A stretch of DNA of 64,000 bases, from contig NZ_CP026167.1 of the NCBI RefSeq assembly GCF_002902985.1, positions 186,001 through 250,000 on the forward strand. Direction: 5' to 3'. Position 1 is the stretch's first letter. Every line of letters begins with the position of its first letter. Below the pieces are notes generated by a model. That model saw only the letters and a list, made by a program, of their open reading frames with translations, was not told the DNA's origin and ran no database searches. Positions 29,340-38,059 of the stretch are shown here, one piece after another. The position numbers were made by a program, and so were the translations under genes. The stretch is from Leclercia sp. LSNIH1 (GTDB lineage Bacteria; Pseudomonadota; Gammaproteobacteria; Enterobacterales; Enterobacteriaceae).

Positions 29340-31394
29340 TCAAACCTCTGATGAGGCTGGATCCTGCTCGTTAACTTCAGGCATATCTAAACGCAAATCT
29401 ATCCAGCGATCGTCAGGTACATCCATCGCTTCGCCTGCAATGAACACCCCCGTTCTGCTATCAAATTTGCGCGCACTGACATTGATATTTAAAACTTCTG
29501 ATTCTGAGTCGTACGCTGCCTCTACAAAACAAAGCCTGTTCCCGTTCGCGTCCTGAGGGATTTCAATCTGCCAGCCTTCGGAGTGCAGACCCAGCGATCC
29601 AAGTACCTGATACCTGCCGGTACTGATTTTTTTAAATGTTACGCCGGTGGCTTCGTCATTAACCTCAATGCTGTTACCGAAAAGCCGTGCTATCGGCGAG
29701 GCTTGTTTAATAAACCCGTTCGTATCTACGGTGGTGTTTTGCGTGTGCCAGAAATTCGCTCGCCACGACTCAGCCCCCTCCAGTTGAGTAACAACAACGC
29801 CCACAACTTTTGTGTCTTTATTGATATAGTTCGTTGCAACATACCCAATGGTGGAGTTGCGGCCTGTAGTGATATTGTGCTTTAACTCAACTCCTGCTCC
29901 TCCGTATCCACCTGCCGGGTCGCTGCTGTAGTACCATGAGTAGTACGAATTCCGCTCATCGACTGAACGGGGTTGCGCCTGCACCGGCAGACCAAAACCG
30001 TGTCGGGAGCCTACCGTAATAACTTCGCCCTCTGCTGAACCTGCATTTAATTTTGCAGCAGTACCCAATCCAAGGTATTGGAGAACAGCAGCCACATCGC
30101 TCTTCCCGATGATGTCGCGCCCCACCTTGGTCAGATCGGTCAGTGCAGCGCTATCTGTCCCGCTGAAGTATGGGAGTTTATTAGCAGTACCCACCAGGCT
30201 GGCGATGGCAGTCAGAGTGGCATCAAGCGGTTGCAGGCTGTTCAGGTTATTTTTCGTTGCTAATCCGACAATTGTGTCGCTCGCTTTATGCCTTAAATAT
30301 GGATTGGTTTTGTCTCCACCTGCGAAGCCGACCACGCTACAGTCATCACCTTCGGTAGCCTTCAGGTATGCCAGAACAGCGGCAATATCGCTCTTTCCTA
30401 TTAAGTCTCGCCCTACCTGCGTCAGGTCTGTCATGCCGACAGTGTCCGCACCGGTGAAATACGCCATTTTATTGGCTGAGCCAACCAGCTTCGCTATTGC
30501 AGTCAGGGTGGCATCAAGGGGTTGCAGGCTGTTCAGGTTCTCTTTCGTTGCCAGTCCGACAATAGTGTCGCTCGTTTTGTGCCTGAGATATGGACTGGTT
30601 TTGTCTCCGCCAACGAAACCGACCACGTTGCAGCTATCACCTTCGGTGGCCTTCAGATATGCCAGAACAGCAGCAATATCGCCCTTCCCGATGATATCGC
30701 GCCCTACCTGAGTCAGGTCAGCCAGGGCCGCTGTTTCACTGCCACTGAAATAGGGAATTTTGTTGGCTGAGCCAACCAGAGCAGCAATCGCTGTGAGGGT
30801 GGCGTCAAGCGGCTGCTTATCTGCTAACTGTCTTGTGACGTTATCAGCATGCGCGTATTGTGTATGCGGGTCAGCACTGGCGAGGTGCTTTTTCATCACA
30901 TCATCAGCGTATGCCTTTACCTCGATCACCTTATCTTCAACATACTGCCGCGTCGCCAGCACGACCGACGGGTCGATCTTCAGCGTGACGGCCGCCGTGC
31001 TCGACACAATTAAAACCATACGAATGGTTTGCGTGCGCCCGCTTCCTTCCTGGAGCTGCGGCTTGTAGGTTTCCGCACAGTTCGCCACGGCAATCAGCAC
31101 GCCGTCGCTGTCATACAGACCAATCTCACGGATCCACCAACCGCCCTCATCCTCCGGGATAACCTGCTCGGCGATAATCTGGCTGGTATTGTTAGGGTCT
31201 ACGGTCAGCAGGTTAATCGGCGCAATTCGCCTGCGGTTAATCAGTGCCGTCTGCGAGGGATCCGGCGTCGGCAGTACGCCGTTTGCGTCACCAACAGCTA
31301 TTTGCGTCAGGTTTAATTTGGTGCCGAGCGCGGCAGCGTTCGCCAGCCGTGCCGCGCCCTGATTGGTCAGAATGGCATAATATTTCGCGGTCAT
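29340..31394 (-). CDS. H: Tail fibre protein (gpH-like) with tandem internal repeats
   Basis: 684 aa. The N-terminal ~170 residues are the P2-type fibre attachment domain (MTAKYYAILTNQGAARLANA, EGGWWIREIGLYD). Residues ~195-440 are two complete 97-aa repeats and one partial repeat starting PLDATLTAIA. The C-terminal part (~450-684) is the presumed receptor-binding tip, ending near WIDLRLDMPEVNEQD. No gpG or Tfa chaperone gene follows; the next feature is a terminator. The 4-nt overlap with gpI fits co-translation. The tip is not similar to anything I recognise. Confidence 0.9.
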   Translation of the reverse strand: MTAKYYAILTNQGAARLANAAALGTKLNLTQIAVGDANGVLPTPDPSQTALINRRRIAPINLLTVDPNNTSQIIAEQVIPEDEGGWWIREIGLYDSDGVLIAVANCAETYKPQLQEGSGRTQTIRMVLIVSSTAAVTLKIDPSVVLATRQYVEDKVIEVKAYADDVMKKHLASADPHTQYAHADNVTRQLADKQPLDATLTAIAALVGSANKIPYFSGSETAALADLTQVGRDIIGKGDIAAVLAYLKATEGDSCNVVGFVGGDKTSPYLRHKTSDTIVGLATKENLNSLQPLDATLTAIAKLVGSANKMAYFTGADTVGMTDLTQVGRDLIGKSDIAAVLAYLKATEGDDCSVVGFAGGDKTNPYLRHKASDTIVGLATKNNLNSLQPLDATLTAIASLVGTANKLPYFSGTDSAALTDLTKVGRDIIGKSDVAAVLQYLGLGTAAKLNAGSAEGEVITVGSRHGFGLPVQAQPRSVDERNSYYSWYYSSDPAGGYGGAGVELKHNITTGRNSTIGYVATNYINKDTKVVGVVVTQLEGAESWRANFWHTQNTTVDTNGFIKQASPIARLFGNSIEVNDEATGVTFKKISTGRYQVLGSLGLHSEGWQIEIPQDANGNRLCFVEAAYDSESEVLNINVSARKFDSRTGVFIAGEAMDVPDDRWIDLRLDMPEVNEQDPASSEV
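30075..30812 (-). repeat. 291-bp tandem repeats inside the tail fibre gene
   Basis: Copies at about 30812-30522 and 30521-30231, plus a partial third to ~30075, each encoding 97 residues (PLDATLTAIA.LVG...NLNSLQ). Repeats are in frame, so recombination would lengthen or shorten the fibre shaft. Confidence 0.88.
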
Positions 31395-32002
31395 GCGCTC
31401 ACTCTCAGGTTATCGATCAGATGAATGGCCGAAGCCGGGTAATATTCCCCGCCGACGGTGATCGTCTCGGGGGTATAGGGGTAAACAGTCAGGGCGTCAC
31501 CGAGGTAACAGCCTGCGCCGACAAAGGCGTTACCTGTTGCGCTGAGGCTGATAGCCAGCCCGGTCAGGTGACGGCTGGCGGGTTTGGCATCCTCGATAAG
31601 GCGCTCCAGCTCCTGATACATTTCGTCGGTAATGCCACTGTCCAGCACGCCCACAACCAGACGAAACGTCCCCGGCTCCTCGTTGAGTTGCCACCACTCC
31701 CGCACCTCAATCAGATAGCCGAGCGGCTCAACAACGCGGCGCAGCGCGCTGATGGTGCCTTTGTGCTGATGGACGTAAAACGAGGAGGCAATAACGCTGC
31801 GTTTGGTTGCCTCGGGCCAGTCGGGATCCCACCGGTCAACTGACAGCGCCCAGGCCAGATACGGCAACAGATTTACGGGGCAGGCAAACGGATCCCACAG
31901 CGTGCGCAGCGGCACCGGCACGCGCTCGATTTCTGCCGCTGCTGCTGCTGCTGCAACCTCCAGCACTGACGAGCCAACCGGCAGCAGGCGGTTATCACTC
32001 AT
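31391..32002 (-). CDS. I: Baseplate protein gpI
   Basis: 203 aa, MSDNRLLPVGSSVLEVAA... and WALSVDRWDPDWPEATKR, the typical P2 tail protein I. An Ala run (about 12-18) follows the start. The start overlaps the gpJ stop (ATGAGTGA). A second ATG directly upstream (32005) cannot be excluded. Confidence 0.93.
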   Translation of the reverse strand: MSDNRLLPVGSSVLEVAAAAAAAEIERVPVPLRTLWDPFACPVNLLPYLAWALSVDRWDPDWPEATKRSVIASSFYVHQHKGTISALRRVVEPLGYLIEVREWWQLNEEPGTFRLVVGVLDSGITDEMYQELERLIEDAKPASRHLTGLAISLSATGNAFVGAGCYLGDALTVYPYTPETITVGGEYYPASAIHLIDNLRVSA

Positions 32003-32903
32003 CATTGCCACCTGCTGAGATGGTGTACGCCGTGCAGAAGGAGGCCTGGTGTTTATCCAGCACGATATCGGCGACCGGCGCGGTCAGCTCTACGCGCTGC
32101 ACACCTTCAACATGCAGGGCGGCATAAATAGCAGACTGACGAATATCACGCCCGAGACGGCGCTGCGCGCTGATGTAGGCTTTCAGCTTTTCCTCAGCAG
32201 CCAGCCGGATCGGCTCAGACTCAGGGCCAGGGTAAAAATAGAGGGTGGCATCTATCCGGTACGACACAATTTCAGCCGCCTGCACTGTCACCCGGTCGCC
32301 CACCGGACGCACATCCTCCGCATTCAGTGCAGCCTCAACCACTGCCAGCAATTCGGGACTGGCTGCGCCGTCATTTTCGCGGGACAGCACGGTGATCATC
32401 ACGCACGCCGGGGACGGGCTGACGACTGAAATATCCGCCACGCGCCCGTCGGCGCTGCGGCCGTGATATTCGTAAGCGCCTACCGGCCCCGCAACGCTCA
32501 GCCCTTCAAAAGCCTGCTGCGCCCGCAGCCGCAAATCGGCATCGGACTCCATCACCGCAGGAGTGGGCGGGATTGTGGTTTCGTCTGCTGGCGTGACTGT
32601 CAGCCTGGGGGTGTTGTTATTAGCGGCCATCACATCAAGATCGTTACCGACGGAATAGGCAAGCGTTGTGCCGAGTCCTGCCTCATTCACCCGTTGCCGC
32701 CAGATAATTTCCCGGTAGGCGTTCTCCTCCAGATATTTGGTCAGCGGCTCCGACTCCAGTGCCAGCGTGCGGGCAACGGCCTCCTGCTGGCCTGCCGGGA
32801 AAAGCGAGATTAACGTCGCCTTACGCTCGGCCAGGATGGCTTCATAATCCAGCTTCTCCACAAAATCCGGCGCGGGGAGCTGGCTCAGGTCAATGCTGGG
32901 CAT
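31995..32903 (-). CDS. J: Baseplate wedge protein gpJ
   Basis: 302 aa, MPSIDLSQLPAPDFVEKLDYEAI; baseplate J family (T4 gp6-like wedge). It starts 4 bp after the gpW stop. Acts with W and I in the baseplate. Confidence 0.94.
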   Translation of the reverse strand: MPSIDLSQLPAPDFVEKLDYEAILAERKATLISLFPAGQQEAVARTLALESEPLTKYLEENAYREIIWRQRVNEAGLGTTLAYSVGNDLDVMAANNNTPRLTVTPADETTIPPTPAVMESDADLRLRAQQAFEGLSVAGPVGAYEYHGRSADGRVADISVVSPSPACVMITVLSRENDGAASPELLAVVEAALNAEDVRPVGDRVTVQAAEIVSYRIDATLYFYPGPESEPIRLAAEEKLKAYISAQRRLGRDIRQSAIYAALHVEGVQRVELTAPVADIVLDKHQASFCTAYTISAGGNDE

Positions 32904-32907
32904 AGTT

Positions 32908-33255
32908 TCAACTCACTGTGATGGAAAAAGAAAAGCTCTCGCCGATGTCGGCGATCTGCCCGGACAGCTCAACAACCATCTGCCCGTTAAACTGCCGTTC
33001 CGTCGTGATACCGGTCAGGGTGACGCGTGGCTCCCAGCGCAGGATCGCCATGTAGCAGGCCGCCTTGATTTGCAGCTCCAGCGCTGGAGTTTGTGGCTGG
33101 TCAATCATGGCCGACAGCAGGGAACCATAATTACGGCGCATCACACGCGAGCCGACGGGGGTGCGCAGGATATCTCCCAGGCTCTGCCGGATATGATCCG
33201 TATCGGTCAGCGCCTGGCCGGTGCTGCGGCTCATGCCGATATAACGCGCTGTCAT
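32908..33255 (-). CDS. W: Baseplate wedge protein gpW (gp25-like)
   Basis: 115 aa; T4 gp25 / P2 gpW family with the conserved SLGDILRTPVGSRVMRRNYGS core (about 25-45). Start overlaps the V stop by 4 nt. Confidence 0.94.
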   Translation of the reverse strand: MTARYIGMSRSTGQALTDTDHIRQSLGDILRTPVGSRVMRRNYGSLLSAMIDQPQTPALELQIKAACYMAILRWEPRVTLTGITTERQFNGQMVVELSGQIADIGESFSFSITVS

Positions 33256-33887
33256 AATGGCGCTCCTGTCTGGCCGCCGCTGTCGCCCGGGTGTTTATGG
33301 GTGTGCAGCACTTTGCCATTTGAAGACAGAGAGCCGCCGTTGTGCGTGATATCGCCGGTCATCGTCCCGCCTTTCTGTACCTCAAGCGTGCCGGTGGTCA
33401 GTTTGTTGGTGCAGACCACTTCCGGCGTGTCGAGGGTGATCCGTGTCTCCGCCTTGACCAGTACAACCGGCACGGTCGCGGTGATGCTCTTTGAGGCGGT
33501 AACGTCAGCGGTTTTTATGCCCGAGGCGATCAGGGCACTGGTTTCCGGCTCGTACTCGATAACTGCCCCGTCAGGAAAATCAACGCGCCAGGCATCAGCC
33601 GAAGCCGACGGTGCGGGGTGCTCATCAGAATAAATGCCGGGCAGCACAAACGCCGTGTCCATCTCGCCACCCACGGACAGGATTAGCACCTGCTCACCGA
33701 TGGACGGTGCCCACCATGTACGCGAGCGCCCGGCGCGGTGGGTCAGCCACTGGAGCCAGTCGGAGGTATTGCCGCCGGTCTGCACACGACAGCGCCCCGC
33801 ATCAAGGTCGGTTTCGACAATGACGCCGGTGCGGATCATGTTGCGCAGCAGGCGCGCGAGTTCCTGTAGGGATTCGAATGTTTTCAT
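33252..33887 (-). CDS. V: Baseplate spike protein gpV
   Basis: 211 aa, the P2 length, starting MKTFESLQELARLLRNMI. OB-fold at the N-terminus, then a beta-helical needle. The tip carries LHTHKHPGDSGG, the HxH-type motif that coordinates iron in P2 gpV. First gene of the V-W-J-I-fibre transcript. An upstream in-frame extension to 33923 is rejected. Confidence 0.94.
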   Translation of the reverse strand: MKTFESLQELARLLRNMIRTGVIVETDLDAGRCRVQTGGNTSDWLQWLTHRAGRSRTWWAPSIGEQVLILSVGGEMDTAFVLPGIYSDEHPAPSASADAWRVDFPDGAVIEYEPETSALIASGIKTADVTASKSITATVPVVLVKAETRITLDTPEVVCTNKLTTGTLEVQKGGTMTGDITHNGGSLSSNGKVLHTHKHPGDSGGQTGAPL

Positions 33888-33934
33888 AGGGGAAAGGATG
33901 CCGCCGGGGCTGACCGGCGGCAATTCAGGCGGGT

Positions 33935-33952
33935 TTTGTCAGGAATGGCACA
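33935..33952 (-). promoter_or_regulatory. Possible Ogr site upstream of gpV
   Basis: Minus strand TGT-gccattcctgac-AAA, a weak TGT-N12 match only 56 bp from the V start. With the usual -55 spacing the transcript would begin at the start codon, so either the site is a poor match or the spacing differs. Confidence 0.25.
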
Positions 33953-33956
33953 ACGA

Positions 33957-34406
33957 TTAATCAGAAAGGTGGGCGATTATGATCTCCTCAACGAGCTGCC
34001 GGTCTTCATCAGAAATGCCAAGCAGCTGACGCACCGGGTAAGCAACTTCCTCGCTGTTACGGGATGGACGGTCTTTCAGACCGAGCTGATGCACGCGGGC
34101 GATGCGCTGGACTTTCCCCGTAAAATCCACCACCGCCGCGCTGTCTGTACCCTTTGCTTTCATGTAACGGCTGGCGCGCAGCCTCTCAAACATCTGGCGC
34201 TTAACCCGACCGTTTTTCGCTTTAACGGGCTGGCGCTTTCGCGCCTCGTACGGTGTGCCGTCCGGCGCTTTCTGCGATTTAATTCGCTTCTGCTGCCCGG
34301 CCCGCACCTTTTTAGCGATATCCGCAGCCATACGGCGACGGCCAGACGGTGACAGCGTGGCAATCAGCGCGGCGAGCTTATCCTCAAAGAGCTGTAAGTC
34401 ACTCAT
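33957..34406 (-). CDS. S: Tail completion protein gpS
   Basis: 149 aa, highly basic, MSDLQLFEDKLAALIATLSP; P2 gpS family, needed to join or finish tails. Overlaps gpR by 8 nt. Confidence 0.92.
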   Translation of the reverse strand: MSDLQLFEDKLAALIATLSPSGRRRMAADIAKKVRAGQQKRIKSQKAPDGTPYEARKRQPVKAKNGRVKRQMFERLRASRYMKAKGTDSAAVVDFTGKVQRIARVHQLGLKDRPSRNSEEVAYPVRQLLGISDEDRQLVEEIIIAHLSD

Positions 34407-34866
34407 CCCACTTACTCACCAGTTCGCCAGCGACATACAGCTCCAGCGGGCGCGTTACCGGCTCCGGCGGTGGCGGCTCGGGGATGTTCTGCACATGCAA
34501 CGCTTCCCCTTGCTGCTTAACCAGCGTGCGCTCGGTGAGCATCAGGCTGATGCTGATATCAATGCTGCTGTCGTTATTGATATCGGCGTACCACGTAAAC
34601 CCGCGCTTTTTCCCCTCGTCGGTGGTCATGATATCGGGCTGATTTTCCCGCAGCCAGGCCATGATCGGCACGAGCAGCAGATCGATATCCTGCGTGTAGT
34701 CGGTCACCACCACGTTAAGCGCGTACCGCTTTTCAAACGACAGCGACGCGGCCAGCGTGGCGGCGATACTGCCGTTATCAACAAAGAGCCGCAGCATATC
34801 GGGGTTATTTTGCAGCGTAGGGACGGCTTTATTTAGCGCCTGGCGTAGCGAATTGGGTTTCAGCAT
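34399..34866 (-). CDS. R: Tail completion protein gpR
   Basis: 155 aa, MLKPNSLRQALNKAVPTLQ; P2 gpR family. Its start lies inside the lysC coding region (38-nt overlap), linking lysis and tail genes in one transcript. Confidence 0.92.
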   Translation of the reverse strand: MLKPNSLRQALNKAVPTLQNNPDMLRLFVDNGSIAATLAASLSFEKRYALNVVVTDYTQDIDLLLVPIMAWLRENQPDIMTTDEGKKRGFTWYADINNDSSIDISISLMLTERTLVKQQGEALHVQNIPEPPPPEPVTRPLELYVAGELVSKWDE

Positions 34867-35119
34867 CGTGCGCCTCCTGACAATCTTTGATTATTTCCAC
34901 CTGAAGCCCGCAGGACGCGAGCGCCGCCTCTAACTGCCGGTTATCCGCCGCCAGATCGCCCGCCGTTAGCAGACTGTTGCCCGGCACCGGGCAGCTTGTC
35001 ACGCGTGGACAGCCAATCCAGATAATCTCTGGCGCTGGCGAAGGCGGGGCGGGCGTGCAGCCGGATAACATCGTCAGGCAGAGCAGCAGCAGACCAGTCA
35101 CGTAAAATCGGGTTCGCAT
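34829..35119 (-). CDS. lysC: Outer-membrane spanin subunit (Rz1-like, LysC)
   Basis: 96 aa lipoprotein: MRTRFYVTGLLLLCLTMLSG|C with lipobox LSGC, followed by a Pro-rich stretch (TPAPPSPAPE). Works with LysB to fuse inner and outer membranes in the last lysis step. It starts inside lysB in another frame. The chosen ATG at 35119 gives the lipoprotein signal; a longer frame upstream is rejected. Confidence 0.9.
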   Translation of the reverse strand: MRTRFYVTGLLLLCLTMLSGCTPAPPSPAPEIIWIGCPRVTSCPVPGNSLLTAGDLAADNRQLEAALASCGLQVEIIKDCQEAHDAETQFATPGAK

Positions 35120-35390
35120 CGGTTTCCCTCTGTATTTGTGCCTCACGGGACAGCGCTCCGGCACTCGCCCGGCCCTGTAACAGCCGCAGCTCTGCTTCGC
35201 GTTTTTGTCCCTGAATATTTTCACTGTTCAGCCTGGCGATCGCTTTGTCACGGCTTTCGATACCCGCCGACAGCGTGCCGATAATCAGCTGCGCACTTGC
35301 CAGTTCGTCACTTGCAACCGACCAGCGCCAGCTGGTTAACGCCAGCGCTACCAGAGCCGCAGCTAAAAGCGAGGCTATGATGCGCGGCAT
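34941..35390 (-). CDS. lysB: Inner-membrane spanin subunit (Rz-like, LysB)
   Basis: 149 aa: one N-terminal TM (IIASLLAAALVALALTSW), then a coiled-coil periplasmic part (about 25-95), as in Rz. The C-terminus is Gly/Ser-rich. It shares 179 nt out of frame with lysC. Confidence 0.88.
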   Translation of the reverse strand: MPRIIASLLAAALVALALTSWRWSVASDELASAQLIIGTLSAGIESRDKAIARLNSENIQGQKREAELRLLQGRASAGALSREAQIQRETDANPILRDWSAAALPDDVIRLHARPAFASARDYLDWLSTRDKLPGAGQQSANGGRSGGG

Positions 35391-35776
35391 GTTGCACCTG
35401 CCTCAGCGAGTGCAGATCGGCAAATCTGAAATATGATCACCGTCAACACATAACTGACCAGCGTCAATAGCCAACCCGAGCAGGCCAGACTGATTACGAT
35501 GAGTATTTTCATTCCCCACCCGTAAACGCGGCTAAGCACATTTTTTGCGGGGCGATTAAAAAGCCGAGCCAGCTGCGCGTGTATTTTTTCACGGCTTTCT
35601 CTGCCAGCCATGTAGGCAGCAGCACCCGTGACAGCAGCCAGCCAGACAAAAATATTCATCACCCAGATGAACGCAGCGGGCAGGTTAATCAGCCAGGTCT
35701 GCGGATCACGGATCCCGGCAATGAGCAGGGCGATATAGGCAACTTCAAAAATCACATTCAGTATTTTATTTTTCAC
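35375..35776 (-). CDS. Membrane protein at the LysA position
   Basis: 133 aa, start GTG at 35776 overlapping the endolysin stop (GTGA) and preceded by AAAAGGGG; the ATG at 35797 inside the endolysin frame is less well placed. Three or four TM helices (ILNVIFEVAYIALLIAGI; LINLPAAFIWVMNIFVWLAAV; ILIVISLACSGWLLTLVSYVL). P2 has lysA, a lysis-timing protein, at this position; similarity is by place, not by sequence I recognise. It could be an antiholin-type modulator. Confidence 0.7.
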   Translation of the reverse strand: MKNKILNVIFEVAYIALLIAGIRDPQTWLINLPAAFIWVMNIFVWLAAVTGAAAYMAGRESREKIHAQLARLFNRPAKNVLSRVYGWGMKILIVISLACSGWLLTLVSYVLTVIIFQICRSALAEAGATCRAS

Positions 35777-36288
35777 AGCGAAACCCCTTTTAAGCATCTG
35801 GCCATCTCTCGCTCGCGACGGTTATCCAGCCCCTGATTGAAAACACCTTTCACATATACCCAGCGAGGCAGCTGATTACATGCCTCTCGCCATTTTTTCT
35901 GGTTCAGCAGCTTTACCAGCGTTGAACTACAGGCGTTACCCGTACCAACATTGAAGGCAAAGCTAATCACAGCGTCATAGACCGGCTGCGGCATTACGAC
36001 AGGTGCGCAGACCGCGAGACGCCGCTCAGTATTCAGTACATCGGCGATCAGATTTGTCGCTGCCTGCCGTTCTGTGATGTCGCCTTTCGGCACCACCCCC
36101 GCAGTGTGGCCGATGCCCGACGTCCATACCCCGGCGCTGCACTGGTAAGGGCGCAAACGGCAACCCTCCAGATCGCCGATGAGGGCCAGCCCCTCCGGTG
36201 AGGTCTGGAGCAGACGAAAGTCGGGTAACAGCACTGCCAGCGCCAGCACGGCCGCCACACTGCAACGTTTAATCACTGACATATTCAC
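35773..36288 (-). CDS. K: SAR endolysin of phage P1 Lyz type (gpK position)
   Basis: 171 aa, GH24 lysozyme cleaving peptidoglycan glycan strands. N-terminal hydrophobic, weakly polar helix (VAAVLALAVL) is a signal-arrest-release anchor. Catalytic spacing E41-x8-C50-x5-T56 carries Cys where most family members have Asp, and C43 and C9 are placed like the regulatory Cys of P1 Lyz, in which a disulfide blocks the active site until the SAR helix leaves the membrane. So it is probably exported inactive and activated after membrane depolarisation. Start overlaps the holin stop by 4 nt. Confidence 0.88.
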   Translation of the reverse strand: MNMSVIKRCSVAAVLALAVLLPDFRLLQTSPEGLALIGDLEGCRLRPYQCSAGVWTSGIGHTAGVVPKGDITERQAATNLIADVLNTERRLAVCAPVVMPQPVYDAVISFAFNVGTGNACSSTLVKLLNQKKWREACNQLPRWVYVKGVFNQGLDNRREREMARCLKGVSL

Positions 36289-36500
36289 GGCCTCTTTGGT
36301 GGGGGTGCGATAATGACAGGCTGCATTTTTTTATTGGCTTCCAGCAGATAACTCATGTGCCGGTAGTACCAGTTCACGCCAACGGTAAAAATCACCCCCA
36401 GCACGCCGAACCATGCGGCGACGTCCTGCGGTGTCATGGCTCCGAACGCGGCCAGGGCCACGCTCAGCCAGTAGGCTAAAAACGATGTGATTCGCTCCAT
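36285..36500 (-). CDS. Y: Holin, short two-TM (pinholin-like)
   Basis: 71 aa starting MERITSFLAYWLSVALAAFG, two predicted TM helices (about 5-21 and 30-47), basic Pro-rich tail. Two TMs and this size resemble the lambdoid S21 pinholin rather than the longer three-TM P2 gpY. Paired with a SAR endolysin, it would only need to depolarise the membrane. Frame is open four codons upstream (MGLS), not used. Confidence 0.82.
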   Translation of the reverse strand: MERITSFLAYWLSVALAAFGAMTPQDVAAWFGVLGVIFTVGVNWYYRHMSYLLEANKKMQPVIIAPPPKRP

Positions 36501-36502
36501 AC

Positions 36503-36706
36503 TCAGTCCCATAGGTTTACAGTCTCTGATACCGGGGCCGCCTGCACCTCGGGCAGCTCGACCGCCGTACCGTGCGGCAGTACCGCCCCCATCCCGGCCA
36601 GTCCCGGATTGGCGGCAAGCACCTCCTCAAATACCCCCTCAGTGCGCCCGTAATACCGGGCGCAAATCATGTCCAGGGTGTCCCCCTGCTGTGCGACGAC
36701 GCGCAT
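36503..36706 (-). CDS. X: Tail protein gpX (LysM-like)
   Basis: 67 aa, P2 length, MRVVAQQGDTLDMICARYYG; small LysM-type tail-hub adaptor. Its ATG overlaps the gpL stop by one base. A longer upstream frame is rejected. Confidence 0.93.
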   Translation of the reverse strand: MRVVAQQGDTLDMICARYYGRTEGVFEEVLAANPGLAGMGAVLPHGTAVELPEVQAAPVSETVNLWD

Positions 36707-37206
36707 CAGATTTGGCCGACGATGCAGCGTGATTTCCCCTGGAGGCGGGCCACAGCCCAGCGCATATCCCGCCACATCTCATCAATCGTGGTGTCGATTG
36801 AATCCGCTTTTTTATCGCCTTTCGCGCTGGCGTCCACACCGCGATAACGCTCGTACAGCGTGGCCGTGGTCATCGCCGAGACGGCGCTGAGGTACTGGAA
36901 AACCCGCTCGCTTTCACCGTCGATTTGCTCGGCCGGCACGTCAGCCAGGTGCTCAAATCCGGCGGCCATCTGCCGGGCGCGGTAGTCGTACAGCTCCGCG
37001 TTGGTTTCAGCCATGCCCGTTTTGATGGCCTGCCTCAGCCGGTCGGGGGTAACGGTCTGCTCCAGGCGCATTAGTTTTCGCACGCGCTTCGGATCGATAT
37101 CAGGAAAGAAAAACGTGTTTTTAATCACCGGCTCGTCGCCCGCAGGCGGCGGGATAACTACCGGGCCGCTGCTCTGCGGCGTGTCGTTCTGAATAATCAG
37201 CGTCAT
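36706..37206 (-). CDS. L: Head completion protein gpL
   Basis: 166 aa, MTLIIQNDTPQSSGPV; the block TFFFPDIDPKRVRKLMRLEQTV and YERYRGVDASAKGDKKADS are strongly P2-like. It closes the head-tail connector after packaging. A long upstream frame (to 37440) overlaps gpM and is not coding. Confidence 0.93.
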   Translation of the reverse strand: MTLIIQNDTPQSSGPVVIPPPAGDEPVIKNTFFFPDIDPKRVRKLMRLEQTVTPDRLRQAIKTGMAETNAELYDYRARQMAAGFEHLADVPAEQIDGESERVFQYLSAVSAMTTATLYERYRGVDASAKGDKKADSIDTTIDEMWRDMRWAVARLQGKSRCIVGQI

Positions 37207-37306
37207 CATGACTACCTCTGAAAAGGGTGGGCGGTGGACGCCGATCGCAGGGAAGGTGAAAACACCACCATTGACCGGCGTGCCGCCCGGCGCGGGGCGC
37301 ATTCTG

Positions 37307-38056
37307 TTAACTGGCGATTTTTCTCGGTCGGCCACGTTTAGCCGGGGTCGCGCTCTTTGCTTTACGCGGGCGCGATGCCGCCGGGGCCGGTTTCGGTTTC
37401 GCCTCGGGCTTCGGGCGCAGCTCGCGCTCAAGCCGTTCAATTTCTTTTTTCACGCCCGCCTGACAGTCGAGACGCATTGCACGCTGTAGGTGTGCCAGCG
37501 CATCTGCAACCTGACCGCCATCACGCAGCACCAGACCGGTAATTTTGTGCAGCTTCGCCCGCACCATATCCGGCATGTCGGCGGATTCAGTCAGCGCCAG
37601 TACGTCAAGCAGCAGGCGAACATCGACAGGCTCACAGGCGGCATGGGCCCGCATCGCGGCGAGCGCCACCTCCTCGGTGAACATATATACCGGCGTGCGG
37701 CGGTGTTTCCCCGGCATGGCCAGGCCAAACTGAAAGGCATAACGGGCAATATCCAGCGCACCGGCGATATCACCGGCATCGAGACGCCACAGCATCACCG
37801 TCATCAGAATGTCGTCCTGTGCGCCTTTGCCCTGCTCAAGCGCGCCACTGACCCACGGGGCATAGAACGGCAACAGCTCCCGCTTAATCTCCGCCTTGCG
37901 CTCTTTCGAATGGATGGTTTTTAGCGTGCGTTGGTCTGCGGCCAGCTTAACCAGCATCTGCTCGTAGGCAGTGGCATGTCGCAGCGGGTTTGCAGCCCGC
38001 TGCGTGGTTGTGGAGGCCGAGACCCGCATCATGTGACGCTGTGCGGGACTCGTCAT
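37307..38056 (-). CDS. M: Terminase small subunit gpM
   Basis: 249 aa, begins MTSPAQRHMMRVSAS. P2 gpM carries the cos-cleaving endonuclease-associated function with gpP. The C-terminus is a basic Pro-rich tail with an AT-hook-like KRGRPRK, which could aid DNA binding. 3 bp after gpN. Confidence 0.93.
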   Translation of the reverse strand: MTSPAQRHMMRVSASTTTQRAANPLRHATAYEQMLVKLAADQRTLKTIHSKERKAEIKRELLPFYAPWVSGALEQGKGAQDDILMTVMLWRLDAGDIAGALDIARYAFQFGLAMPGKHRRTPVYMFTEEVALAAMRAHAACEPVDVRLLLDVLALTESADMPDMVRAKLHKITGLVLRDGGQVADALAHLQRAMRLDCQAGVKKEIERLERELRPKPEAKPKPAPAASRPRKAKSATPAKRGRPRKIAS

Positions 38057-38059
38057 CGG

